From NCBI GenBank assembly GCA_960531495.1, contig OY482848.1, forward strand, positions 18,567,458-18,631,457: a stretch of 64,000 bases of DNA, in the 5' to 3' direction. Under the pieces are notes generated by a model. It worked only from the letters and a program-made list of their open reading frames with translations. It was not told where the DNA came from and did no database searches. Shown here piece by piece: positions 12,861 through 23,260 of the stretch. Position numbers and translations under genes: made by a program. This stretch comes from Zeus faber. Taxonomy: Eukaryota; Chordata; Actinopteri; Zeiformes; Zeidae. Positions within the stretch are counted from its first letter, which is position 1, and each line of letters begins with the position of its first letter.

Positions 12861-13814
12861 TTTTGCTGTGGCATCGGTATGAACAGTGTTATTCTAATTG
12901 CCAGGTTGGTCCTTTTTTTTTTTTTAAATCAAAGAGGCATCAATATTTTTCTCCGTTTCTTGAAATACAGGCCGCCGGAAAAAGCGTCACCGTGTCTACC
13001 CTTCCTAAACACACCCCCTCTCCCCCAAAATACACACACACAACAACACAGACGGGTGAGAAGGTCAGACAGGCGAGACACTTTTAATATTGCTCACAGT
13101 AATAATAATATTTACCTTGATGATCTTTCCATAATACGAATTTGTCGGCCGCGGGGAGAGTTTGGATCTCTCGGGGCCCAGAGAAATGCTGCACACTGGC
13201 ACGTAGATAAATAGAGGGAAATAAAACGGTTATACCGTGTTTACATATCATCTAATGTTAGAAAAGTAAGAGCTACTGCTGTGGTGTTTGTCAGTAAATA
13301 TGAGGAAGAAAAGCGTTGTTGTTTCTGATTAGTTTTCAGGATTACTTTGCGTCATATGTTTATTTGTTAAATATTGTTCATAAACTGTAATAATACTGCC
13401 ACTGAGACCAAACCAAATGGGGGAGTTAATTTAATAATAATAATAATAATAATTATTATTATTATTATTATTCTTTAAATTGAGCTGTTTGCAATTTCTA
13501 TTCATTGTCCCCCTTAGACAGAATTTCATCAAAACACCGTCCAGGTTTATTTTATTTTTTTTAAGGCCTATTTATAACCTTTACTATAAACACTGTAAGA
13601 CTAATGGGGTTTTGGTTTCTGCGCTGGAAAACACCCCCCCCCCCCCCATCAGCAAAACACTTCCCATAAGTCAGCGCACAATACATCGACCATTTTCACA
13701 AATATTTCCAAGTTTTTGTTTTTCACGAAACATTGGAGAATTCAAACGTAGTTCATATCGAGGACACACATGTTGTTTTCTCACGCCACTTCAAACAGTT
13801 TTGAACTTAACAGT
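12263..13814. other. 3' flank of sh3gl2, no gene seen
   Basis: AT-rich, largely non-repetitive DNA with homopolymer runs, for example A30 at about 12827-12856 and C runs near 12434 and 13627. Several minus-strand AATAAA signals could belong to a long 3' UTR. I see no protein-coding or RNA gene. Confidence 0.4.
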
Positions 13815-14774
13815 TTTATTTTTCGCGCTTAATTTGCCAATTACTTGTTAGGTCACTGATTGAAATACAATAATAGAGAAACGTGACATAATTAGGAACG
13901 CATTTTTGCCTCGTAATAAATAATAACCCCCCCCCCCCCCCCCAAAAAAAAAACCGATAGTTTGCAACTTTACACTGTGAAAGCCACCGACATCCGACTT
14001 GAAACTCTTGTAGTAAAACGTAGGACAGATTCACAGAACTTTGGTATTCAAATCACATCCACTCACACATATTTATATCAGGTCTTTCCAAAAAGGAGAT
14101 TATAGCATTCAGTCTTCGTTGTTATTGTTATTATCGTCATTCATGTGAATTTCTCTGCAATCTCTTCGTCAAATTAAACGAAAGCGACTCTCCGGCGCTT
14201 CAAATGGAAACACAAGCGTACTGTTAAAGTGAGGAAGGGGGGGCAGCGACAGGTCGGCTCAGAGTTTATGATTCTAACATAAAACATTAACGTTTTGGGA
14301 GACATGCTTCGGGACGTGAGGAACACAAAGCACGTGGGAGGAGAAGAGAGGCGCTCGCAAGCTAGAGACTTGTATATAACATACAGCGAATCAGCCTTAA
14401 ACGACTTGACCCGCCGTCGTAAGGTCCAGACAAACTCGGGACGGATTCAGAGAAAATAAAAACGCGGAGGTAACCCCACCGGGTGGAGAGCAACAACCCT
14501 TTCGCCTCTTTTATGTTACATTTTTTAAACTTTATTGAAATCACTCATTTTGTGTTTGTTTTCACACTCAATACTCATCGTAACTTTACGCCAAAGCCGT
14601 CTCCACTTTCCCCCTTTCGTTTGAATGAGGAACGGCGGTTAAGTAAAGAGGAGAATTAGGGGGGAAAAACAAACTGGGAATGCGGGTGGGGTGTGGGGGA
14701 TTGCTTTTTTTTTTTTTTTTTTGCCATCGGAAACACGGCCTGATGTCATGCTGGGCGAGCGGCGGGCGGGGCTC
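13815..14774 (-). other. sh3gl2: probable 3' UTR of sh3gl2
   Basis: No coding signal or recognisable transposon is seen here. AATAAA signals on the minus strand lie at 14531-14536 and 13815-13820, with more near 13546-13556. Any could be the cleavage signal, and the UTR may run further, possibly to about 12300. The extent is inference. Confidence 0.45.
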
Positions 14775-14971
14775 CTAGTGGGGCAGCGCCACCAGGATAT
14801 CCACGTAGTTGACCGGGAAGAAGCCCGAGTTGCCGTGCAGCATGCCCTCGTACCAGTTGTCGTCGATCTTGTTGGTCAGGGTGATGATGTCGCCCTCCTT
14901 GAAGCCTAGCTCGCCCTCGTTCTCTGGGTCAAAGTCGTAGAGCGCGCGACAGCAGGGCTGGTCCATGGGGG
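14775..14971 (-). CDS. sh3gl2: sh3gl2 final exon (SH3 domain, stop)
   Basis: The acceptor is ctcttccag. The exon reads AP then [20 protein letters not shown], then [40 protein letters not shown] and LPH, then TAG at 14775-14777. It is a complete SH3 fold: the ALYDF motif, an acidic RT loop ([10 protein letters not shown]), the specificity-pocket Trp in DDNWYE, and the GFFPVNYV strand. In the family it binds proline-arginine motifs of dynamin and synaptojanin. It is 197 coding bases, phase 1 at entry. Confidence 0.98.
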
Positions 14972-15114
14972 CTGGAAGAGAGGGACGAGCAGAGAACGAG
15001 GGTCAGCGGAGAGAGCGGGGGGGGGGGGGGCCGTACGCATTTTTGGATACATGGCTGAGAGAGGCATTGTAAAATAGAGAGATAAAATCTTATCTCTGGG
15101 TGTGAAAGGCTCAC

Positions 15115-15126
15115 CTGGTGACCTGG
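15115..15126 (-). CDS. sh3gl2: sh3gl2 microexon d (ARSP unit)
   Basis: The reverse strand reads ccttcacccctttcag, then CCAGGTCACCAG, then gtgagcct. In phase 1 it encodes ARSP (GCC AGG TCA CCA). Splicing from here to the SH3 exon gives [12 protein letters not shown]. Confidence 0.75.
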
Positions 15127-15819
15127 CTGAAAGGGGTGAAGGAGGGGGAGGAAGACAACGGAGAGGAGAGAGAGAGAGAGAGAGACAAAAAGGAACACAG
15201 AAAGGAGGGAGGGAGAGGAGGGGAGAGAAAATGGAAATGGGAGAAACGACATTAAGCGTTGAGTCATCAGCGAATGTAAAAATGTTTCTTACAGAAAACC
15301 CTCAAAGAGCAACCAAGGGCAGGAGGCGGAAGAAGGAGGAACAGGAGTTAGGGTTAGGCAATCTGCCTTGAAACGGAAAAAGGCAGACCAAAATCAACAA
15401 GGAAGAAATTGATCAATAAATAGAAACCAATCAACTCAGACTTCAAAAGGGATGGAGGCCGTTTATCAATATCTGTACTTGTACAAGGTCTGTATTTCCC
15501 CTCTCATGAACTCGTTTCACGTCTAGGTTCTGTTGCAAATTCAATTTGAACAAAGCCCAAAATGCTTAAAAGGCTCAGAGACGCCAGGAAAGCCGCCTAA
15601 CGAACGTCAAACTGCCCAAAATGGATGAAGATGCTTTGGCTGGTGACCAGAATGTTCTTGCCGAGAAGAAGGAACGTCCTGTACTTTCCAAGAATACCGG
15701 GTTTCTTTAGGACTTGGCACTGACAAATGGCCTGAAAAGAATAGAACGCGAGCAGAAAAAAAAAAAAAAAAAAAAAGAGAGAAATGATATGATTCTTCTG
15801 AATGTCACTCTTGGCTCAC

Positions 15820-15831
15820 CTGGGGATCTGG
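15820..15831 (-). CDS. sh3gl2: sh3gl2 microexon c (ARSP unit)
   Basis: The reverse strand reads tgtccactttgcag, then CCAGATCCCCAG, then gtgagcca. In phase 1 it encodes ARSP (GCC AGA TCC CCA). A TGC lies just before the acceptor, the kind of motif bound by the neural microexon regulator SRRM4; that link is inference. Confidence 0.75.
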
Positions 15832-16406
15832 CTGCAAAGTGGACAGAACAAGAACAGGAACAAAGGAAAGGGGACATAAGAGCAGAGGTTGTTTTTTTTA
15901 TGTTTCAGTGCAGTAGTTTGAGAAATGGATAAATAAATAAATACCCGAACGGATGGACGGATGGACGGATGGATGGATGAGGGGGAGGTAGATAAATAGA
16001 CCGGGTGGGTGAAAAAGATGCAGCGATGCAGAGGTCACTCATCAAGGAAATGATTAGATTCCAGTCGAAGAACAGATGGAGGAATGGAGAGAAGTGGACG
16101 GGGGAGATGGAGACGCAGACGGAAGACGGATCAAACGACTGTCAAGAGAGAGAAGCCGAGAGAAACTCTTGACATTCGTCCATGTGGCATGGACAGCGCT
16201 TGTTTTTTTTTTTTTTTTTTTCCCCCCCTCTCTTAATTTAAAAGTCAAACAAAGTTGCGGCTTTTACAAAGTACCATCTGGGACGGCGATGGCACTGAGA
16301 GGGAGATGGAAAATCGGGTCGATGGAGAGAGAGAGAGAGAGACTAAACGGATGGAGGAGTGAGCGAAGAGATTGTTGCATCTCTCCAGGATTCACTATGG
16401 GCTCAC

Positions 16407-16418
16407 CTGGGGACCTTG
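16407..16418 (-). CDS. sh3gl2: sh3gl2 microexon b (ARSP unit)
   Basis: The reverse strand reads cttctaccttttcag, then CAAGGTCCCCAG, then gtgagccc. In phase 1 it encodes ARSP through different codons (GCA AGG TCC CCA). The intron sequence after the donor resembles that of microexon c, which supports origin by duplication. Confidence 0.75.
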
Positions 16419-16632
16419 CTGAAAAGGTAGAAGAGGAAGAAATAGCGGGGGGGGAGAAAAACAAACAAAAAAAAAAAAAAAAACGAGGGAAAAAATATGA
16501 AATCAGTCGAGGTTTTTTTGGGGGTCACTTGGAATGGACTGATGAGAAGCGTGAAAGTGAAAACACCGGGCGGCGAGCACAAGGACAGAGAGACATAGAG
16601 ACCGGAAAAGGATAAGTTTGACCCTGGCTCAC

Positions 16633-16644
16633 CTGGAGACCTCG
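16633..16644 (-). CDS. sh3gl2: sh3gl2 microexon a (ARSP unit)
   Basis: The reverse strand reads cttacaggag, then CGAGGTCTCCAG, then gtgagcc. With the phase-1 G carried over, the 12 bases read GCG AGG TCT CCA G, giving Ala-Arg-Ser-Pro. A strong polypyrimidine tract (tccgttcttcttcttacag) lies upstream. The CAGGAG tandem acceptor also allows a 15-nt version (to 16647) that adds Gly before ARSP. Recognition is from splice signals, phase and repetition, not RNA data. Confidence 0.72.
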
Positions 16645-17090
16645 CTCCTGTAAGAAGAAGAACGGAAATAAAAAGGGGAAGAGAGAAGAGCGCTTGTTTG
16701 TATCTTTTCTTTACCCCCCCCCCCCGAGACCCTTTCTTGCACTTCACAGCGAGGTTAACCATTAAAAAACGGTGGATTAAAAAAGCCGTCAAAAGAAAAA
16801 GGACTATACAGTATACAGTACGTATATGCGGAGACGGAGCTGGACGGAGAGCTAGGTATTCATTCGGTCTGAATAATACAAGAAACCAAAAAACAACATG
16901 GTACTTTGAGGGGTACCGTGGCTTGTCGTGCTGGCAGTACCCTGTAGGCCAGCTGTCCACCAAAGTTGGACCTTTATTTTCGAAGAGAGACTTCAAAGAA
17001 GGCCCCGTGAAGCTCAACCTAAGTAGCGTTTAAGAACCAGAGAGAGTTTGTGGACGAGACCGACTGCAACCATCTCGACGTGCTCCTCAC

Positions 17091-17212
17091 CTGGTGACCT
17101 AGCGGCTCCGCTGTGAATGCCTCCATTGTGGTTCTCACTGATGGAAAAGTCCAGGGAGGTACGGGGTTTGGGAACAAACTCTTTCCTGGGCTTGTTGGAG
17201 GAATCCCTTATC
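17091..17212 (-). CDS. sh3gl2: sh3gl2 exon 8 (linker, ends in ARSP)
   Basis: It encodes residues 243-283: RIRDSSNKPRKEFVPKPRTS, then LDFSISENHNGGIHSG and AARSP, with one base of the next codon. This is the proline- and serine-containing linker between BAR and SH3. The acceptor is gttcgcag and the donor gtgagg, and it ends in phase 1. Its last four complete codons, Ala-Arg-Ser-Pro, are the same four residues as each downstream microexon. Confidence 0.95.
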
Positions 17213-17347
17213 CTGCGAACACGGAATGCACAGTGATATTCAATGGTCAACGCACGGCCAACCCCAATGAAAAGCTGTTGCTCTACTGAAGGTGGGAACG
17301 TTTCGAAGCCGTTCTCCGTCTTGGCGAGCGTCCTTTTTTGTACTGAC
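17213..17347 (-). other. sh3gl2: intron 7, 135 nt, open in frame
   Basis: This short GT-AG intron is a multiple of three and has no stop in the coding frame. If retained it would insert 45 residues, starting SVQKRTLAKTENGFETFPPS, between the BAR end and the linker. It could be an exitron or coincidence. Confidence 0.5.
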
Positions 17348-17451
17348 CTGTCCTCGATCTTGCTGGAGAGCTGCGTGAGGATCTCGGTGGCTCTGCTGTG
17401 GTACTCCACCTGGGCCTGGACCAGTGCGGCCAGTTGGCTCACCTGTTCGAT
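17348..17451 (-). CDS. sh3gl2: sh3gl2 exon 7 (end of BAR domain)
   Basis: It encodes residues 209-242, starting IEQVSQLAALVQAQVEYHSR and ending SSKIED, with two bases of Arg243. This is the last BAR helix. The acceptor reads ctccagcag, a tandem NAGNAG that could add one Gln. The donor is gtcagt. Confidence 0.95.
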
Positions 17452-17572
17452 CTGCTGGAGTATACACAAGGCGCAGGGCGGAATTTCACGTACGGTCGGC
17501 ATAGCGTCTGCCAGGCTGACCGCTGGCTGGCGACTGCTTTGCGGGATATAGGCTTAATTGACTCATCCCTGC

Positions 17573-17731
17573 TTACTAAGAAGGGGATAATGTGCTGCCA
17601 GCCGGTTATTATCGCAATATAACCCTTGACAGGGTGATCGGGTCTTAGGTCGTACTGTAGAGCTTGATCACTCTAAAGAGGGATATTTTTCCATAATGAC
17701 AAACTGGCTGCACATTATCTCGCTTATTAAA
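17573..17731. mobile_element. small palindromic MITE-like element
   Basis: The arm with ggataatgtgctgccagccgg is mirrored by aaactggctgcacattatct at the other end. A related single arm, aataatgtgcagccagccgg, occurs at 35912. It is a non-autonomous DNA element of unknown family in intron 6. Confidence 0.6.
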
Positions 17732-17959
17732 TGGCTACTTACTAAATACAATAATTTATTGACTAGTATGCCTAGTGCTGCGGCATGCTGGACGACTGCA
17801 AAGCTTCTTAGATTCCGCTAAAGAAAAAACAACGTAGCTAGCACTGCAAGAATGAAGCAAACTATTCACTCGACACAACACTTACCTATTTACTGTTACT
17901 AATGGGAAATTGGATCTTGTGAGAGAAAACTGCCCTTGATAAATTCTTTGAATTATGTT

Positions 17960-18445
17960 TTTCATGTTTTATTTAGGACAATAGCCTTTTGTATGTTATG
18001 TAGCTTTTAAAACACATTGCCCCTGGGTTTTAACGAGTCGCTCAGAGTTTATATGAAGAGTCTTTCTAAACAATGTCTACCGGATCACATTCCATCCTTG
18101 CTCAACCTTGTGTGGAGATAAGGATAACCCCAGAAAGAGCATTGTGTGTTTGTTTTCTGGCACAGTAAGATTGTATCTGTGAGCGGATTTTGACTGTTAA
18201 ATCACTGTATGAGGGTAACACCCGGGAATATGATGGAAGGGCACAGTCTCGAATGACACCTGACCAATGGCACACAACCTCTCATCGATATAAAGCCCTC
18301 TTCGTCAGAAGCGGAAGTAGACTGATCAGAACACTGCTTTGAAGCATGACTGTATCTTCCTCTTCATTCTGCAGAATAAATATCTCTAATACTCTCAGTT
18401 TTGTTTTCCTGCAGCGGGCAGATTAACCTCACCGACCACGCAGGA
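17960..18445 (+). repeat. possible solo LTR
   Basis: A TATA-like tataaagccc (near 18290) is followed about 80 bp later by AATAAA in gcagaataaatatc. This promoter-plus-polyA spacing is typical of LTRs. The ends are not defined, and it could be unrelated intron sequence. Confidence 0.3.
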
Positions 18446-19057
18446 GAATTTCTCCAACGATCTACATTCATCTCTTTAAGCCCACCATTGCAGTTTATAT
18501 GTAGTGCCGGCTAGTGCTAGCCTTGGCATGTAGGCGGCGTGAAACGAGGGCCGTGAATAAAAGGCAGGGAGAAGTGGTTGCCCGCGACGTTCATTATTCA
18601 GAAATAACTGACCACTGATCGCCCCTATTGACCAACCAGAAGTATTCCACAGAGCCTTGTAATAAGTATCAATGATGCGATAGTGTGTATTCAATTAATG
18701 GTCGGTTGACAACCAAAACAAACATAAGTGCAGAATTAATGAATACCGCTGAGTGGGTTCAGCTCCTGCAGCACTACAGTAATAAGGAAACCCAAAGGTC
18801 AGCCAATGAGCCATGCTAATGGTAGCATGGTAAACCTCCATGAATCTGCCGTCCTGGCGGTGCACGGGGGTCACCACCTCCTTTTATTAGCGTGATTTCG
18901 AGCAAGGCAACAGAAAGGGTATTGTTTTTGAAACGGCAACAGTTGGAAAGTGGGAAATGGAGGAATACATAGACATGGTTATTGGACGGAAAAAGACACG
19001 GAACTAGAACGACAGGTGCGATGAAGGACCCCGGCCGCGGCAACACAGAGCCCTTAC

Positions 19058-19216
19058 ATCGCTCTCCAACAGGTTGAACATGCTCTGCTCTGCGATCTCC
19101 TTGGAGTCGTCAAACTTCTCCAGCGCCTGCTTGATCTCGTCCTCCGTCACCTTGCCCTGGCGCTTCTTCTTGTAGTCGAAGTCCAGGCGACGACCTTCCA
19201 TCTTTTTCAGGTGGTG
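19058..19216 (-). CDS. sh3gl2: sh3gl2 exon 6 (BAR domain)
   Basis: It encodes 53 residues (156-208), from [20 protein letters not shown] to MFNLLESD. The [18 protein letters not shown] block is a hallmark of endophilin BAR domains. The acceptor is ctgtgcag and the donor gtaagg; it is phase 0 at both ends. Confidence 0.97.
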
Positions 19217-19329
19217 CTGCACAGAGTAAGTAAGAACAAAAGCTTCTGAATGAGCAACCAAACCGACACTTACTTACTTAGAACGTATTGATCATAGCCA
19301 CAAATCCATCTACACTCCAAAGCTGCTTT

Positions 19330-19715
19330 CACACATGCGCTGAAACCCTGAAATTACCTGCACATTATGTGAACGCAAATGTCTGAATCATTTGGACCGG
19401 ACATTAAACAGACTTTACCCAGCATGCACAGTACAGTCAATGAAGTACAAAGTCTGTGTAATGACCGATTGAGTGGTATGTGTGAACAGAGCAGGTAATT
19501 TTCGGGAACATTCGCAGCGAGTGAGTGGGCGTGTCGTGTGTTGATGACGTCTCTATTATACGCCAGTTATTTACCTTCGTGCGGATCTTCGTGCACGGAG
19601 CACAGCGCTTCGTACTCCTTCATGCTTTCTTTATCAATCCTTTCCACTCTTTGGTTTATATTGCGGATACGTCAAAATACATGACGTATACAATACAAAA
19701 TACATAAAAAAAAAA
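19330..19715. repeat. teleost-type dispersed repeat
   Basis: Blocks such as tgaacgcaaatgtctgaatc and catttggaccggacatta look like a widespread fish element. The ends are not resolved and the assignment is from memory. Confidence 0.35.
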
Positions 19716-20269
19716 GCCCAACTACTGATAAGTCCGTAGCCTCGTCCGCCATCTTGGATGTGTTAAATCTCTGCCGCGTCATTTCGTCACTTCCTGCCTC
19801 AATGTCAAACATGGGAAGGTAAGATGTCATGTCATGTGCATGTCGACAAGCACATCAACACCATCAGACGTGGGGGTGATCCGTGCTCCCGTGCTAGGGA
19901 GGAGTCATGATGTCATGTATGTACACTCTTGTGCCTTGCAGACCCTCTACTATTGTCTCCATCCCTCTGTGGAAGATCTCAGTGGCTGAAATAATGCAGA
20001 ATGGGAGCCTGAGAAAACAGTATCTCCAAAAGGGTGCATTAAAGGTGCAACACTTGCAGCTTTTAGCATCGAGCTTCAGCTGCCAAAACCCCTTTGAGGC
20101 GTTGAGTTTACTGAAATCTTTGCGCCAGCCACTCTGCACTGGTGATCTCCTCCCTCATTGGGATCGGATAATGTTCTCTTTTTATGTTCTCATTCTGATC
20201 TTTGCGTTCTCATTTGGAAGAACAGGAGTTAGGGTGAGACAATCATCTCATTTGCTTTCTTAACACAGG

Positions 20270-20708
20270 TGATGGTGTGGCACGGTGGCACAGTGCATTG
20301 CACTGCTGCCTCACAGCAAGAAGGTCCTGCCCTAGGAGTTCGATTCCTGCCTGGGGCGCTGTTGGCACCGTGCTCCGGCGGGTTATCTCCCAAATAGGAG
20401 CCTTTCTGTGTGGAGTTTGCATGTTCTCCCCATGCTGCTTAGGGGGTTTCCTCCACCTAACGTCAGTAAGGACCCCCACCAATACATGCACACATCATCA
20501 TCTGACCAGCGATGGACTCTCGTTATCAGGTCCCCGGGCACGTCGACGAATGCTGCCCACTGCTCCTGGCTGTGCCCCCGGAGGAAGGACAAGCCAGGAT
20601 GGGTCAAATGCAGAGGCCTCATTTCACCGGCCACCATCCAAAGCATGTGCATGTGTTGTAGTGTGGTGTGTTGCGTGATGATTAAAGATTCTTCTTCTTC
20701 TTCTTCTA
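20270..20708 (+). mobile_element. tRNA-derived SINE inserted in the gypsy element
   Basis: A tRNA-like head with box A (gtggcacagtgcattgcact) and box B (gagttcgattcc) is followed by the body text ctttctgtgtggagtttgca, known from many animal SINEs. The 3' part matches, in reverse, the module at 870-1020. It ends in (ttc)n at 20688-20706. Confidence 0.85.
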
Positions 20709-22260
20709 ACCCAGTCTGTTGGCTGTTCAACCCGTTTAATGACCCGAAAACTGTGTCATCCTGTCCAGCTCCTTCTTCAGGCTGGCATCAAATGGGGTTG
20801 GTTCTGTCGTTGGGGTGTGCACCACAGGCTTGGCGTCACTTTTCAGTTGGATTTTGCAGGTGAACGGTAGCGTTCCATATCCTTAAAAGGTATTTGGAAA
20901 ACGATGTACAATGCCACTCTCCCCCTTTGCAATGTGTGTCCCGTGCTACATTTTCACTGTAGATCTGATAAATCCTTTTAACCAATCCCAGGTCCTCACA
21001 AGCGTTGTCTCCTTGGAGTGATTGTCCATTAGGAGCCACACAAAACAGTGCATTGTGAAACCAGAAACAAATTGAATTTCCTTTTACGGTCACTTTAGTC
21101 TGCATGCTCCTTTTTATTTTCTGTGGGCAGTTTATTCTCTAAGTGAAACCGTGTTTCTTATCATTTTAAGTTTCTCTTTGAGTGCTTTGACATCGTTTAT
21201 ATGTATTAAATTGGCCTTTGCCCCTGTGTCAAGCTGTAATGGAACCAGTGTCCTATTGATCACAAGTGGTGCAATCCATTTGTCCTTATTCTCTGTACTC
21301 ACAGTCTGACCAGTGTCTGCAATCTCTGTGGACTGCACATTTCCTTTTTCCTCCCCGGATACCATACTGGTGAAGAATGAATTACCGGGGCCATCACTGA
21401 GATCATCGCTGTCACCTATGTCATAAACTATGCTTACCCTGTATCCTGTCTTTTTATCTTTAGGAAAACACATTTTCGCATCATGGTGTCGTCCGTTGCA
21501 TTTTGACCATGTCTTTCGGTAAGCAGGGCACTGTCGTGGTTTATGCTCGCCACTGCACCGTTTGCAACGGAACCGTCATTGTCCTTGTATTTCAATCTGG
21601 CAGAGTGCTTTCCTCTTACCCAAATGGCATCCGCTGCCTGGCAACGTGACCGGCTGCCCCGTGTGCGTTTTCGGCAAATGTCCTTACAGGCTGCCTCACG
21701 ATCCCAGTAGCCTGGCATGTATTTACTGCTGTTACCAATGTGCGTTCCATTTCCCTCAATAGCTTTACTCTAATCCTTTTGTCATTAGTTCCAAAGACTA
21801 TTTGGTCACAACTCATAGAAAAGTTTATTGAAATTGCACGATTTCGCTTTTAGCTTGAGGTCTGTGAGCAACTATCAAATACTACCCCCCTTGATGGGGT
21901 TACACCGGCGAAATATATATCTATCTTTCATAGGTTTCTTTTTTTCTTCGACAGGCAGCGCTCGTCGAATTTCTTTCAGACCTCTTCAAGTTTATTTTTG
22001 TCCTCTTCCTGAGCGAACGCTAAAGTGTTGAAGACTTCTAGTGCTTCGGTGCCGGCAATGGTGAGCAGCCTGGCTGTCATCCTTCCATCTGCTCATCTTT
22101 CCACTCCGACAGCTGCAGTATAAAGCTGAAAGCGCTGCCTGAAAGTCCTCCGGTGAGCATCCACCTTCAACGGACTCGGTGGTTTTGATAGCGCCCATTG
22201 AATTTTTTTTTACCGTGCCACTTTTGGCGCTTGACAAAGAATACCTGTCTCCTGGTACCA

Positions 22261-22466
22261 TGTAGTATTCCTTATTTTAGAATAAACAAGACGTGTTGAA
22301 GTTTGTAATTTCTTAATAGCGGCGCCAGCTCTTTATTCCCGCGCTCTCCAAAACCCGTACCCACCCACTTCTTACTTCGGACCCGGATGTGCTCTCACTC
22401 TCAAGAACTGCAGCGACACCCATCGGTCGATGATATCTGTCACCGAGCTATAGACACGTCATTACA
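22261..22466 (-). repeat. LTR of the gypsy-type element
   Basis: On the minus strand it begins TGTAATGACG and ends GGAATACTACA (TG...CA). It holds AATAAA in gcgggaataaagagc. It is followed at once by TGGTACCAGGAGAC, a plausible primer-binding site. Length 206 bp. Confidence 0.7.
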
Positions 22467-22584
22467 GATACAAAGGTGTTTTGTGGCTGATATAGCGCGT
22501 CGCTGACTCGACTTTTCCCCTCTGGGCGGTAAAAATTGACGAATCTCTGAGGCGGAGCGATGTAATTACAGCGTTCTCTCCTAC

Positions 22585-22718
22585 CTGGATCTCCTTGAGA
22601 TCCTTGTCATGAAGGTTCTGCAGCGGGTCGATAAAGTTCTGCTTCACCTCCATGTCGAGGGCGTCCTTGACCTCGCCCAGCTCACGCATGGCCTCCCCAG
22701 CGTCGATTAGAGCCAGGC
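22585..22718 (-). CDS. sh3gl2: sh3gl2 exon 5 (BAR domain)
   Basis: It encodes residues 111-155, beginning [20 protein letters not shown] and ending [11 protein letters not shown], part of BAR helix 2. The acceptor is tttctcaag, directly preceded in the transcript by a long UG repeat (22727-22846 on the opposite strand). The donor is gtagga, phase 0. Confidence 0.96.
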
Positions 22719-22726
22719 CTTGAGAA

Positions 22727-22801
22727 ACACACACACACACACACACACGCATACGCACACGCACACGCACATGCACACACACGCACGCACACGCACACAC
22801 A

Positions 22802-22846
<45 letters not shown>
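22727..22846 (+). repeat. (CA)n tract abutting the exon 5 acceptor
   Basis: CA repeats with CGCA interruptions start 8 bases upstream of the exon 5 acceptor in transcript terms. The pre-mRNA therefore has a long UG repeat in place of an ordinary polypyrimidine tract. Confidence 0.95.
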
Positions 22847-22850
<4 letters not shown>

Positions 22851-23260
22851 CATAAAGTGTACTGCCCTATTTATTTCTTTTATGTATTCATCCTAAATAT
22901 GCCAAGCAATAAAGGCCTTTTATGAAGCAGTCCTAGGGATAGTGTTCGGAGTTGTGTGGTGAGGGAAATGTTCATTCTTCATTTATTCATGTGAAGTTTT
23001 CAATATATGTGAAAGCAGAACTTAGATGCATATTAATGTGAAGACTTCCAGCATTGCCTCCGACAAATGAACAGGAAGTTTCACACATCTTTGACCAGTC
23101 CTCAGAAACTATTAGAAGCACAATAACAACAGATGGCGGTCTAAATGATCAGTTTGGAGACCACTTTCAAAACTAAAAAGAACACATTCAAAGCTCAATT
23201 TCGGTTTTTTAGTACCTCATATTACTCCTAGTATCATTAAGTCCAAATTGTGTGTCGTAC

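Larger units (their letters stand above)
19880..22466 (-). mobile_element. decayed gypsy-type LTR retrotransposon with nested SINE
   Basis: In minus-strand order: an LTR (22466-22261), a TGG-initial primer-site-like sequence, gag-like fragments (to about 21500), an aspartic protease fragment with the motif LDTGAKANLI (about 21232-21203), and a reverse-transcriptase fragment (20139-19894) with FSKLNASKGFWQLKLD and LPFCIISATEIFHRGME. Where the catalytic YVDD box is expected the frame reads YIHD, and many frameshifts are present. A SINE splits pol. No second LTR is seen, so the 3' end is lost. It lies in intron 5, in the same strand sense as sh3gl2. Confidence 0.85.

Noticed and set aside
16520-16550. 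A possible fifth microexon (reverse strand cag-TCCATTCCAA-gtgacc)
   Set aside because: It would be 10 nt, breaks the frame, does not encode ARSP and lacks the shared donor. At most a decayed copy.
17014-17502. 162-codon single frame covering exons 7 and 8
   Set aside because: Not a separate gene: it is exon 7, the open intron 7 and exon 8 of sh3gl2 read without splicing.
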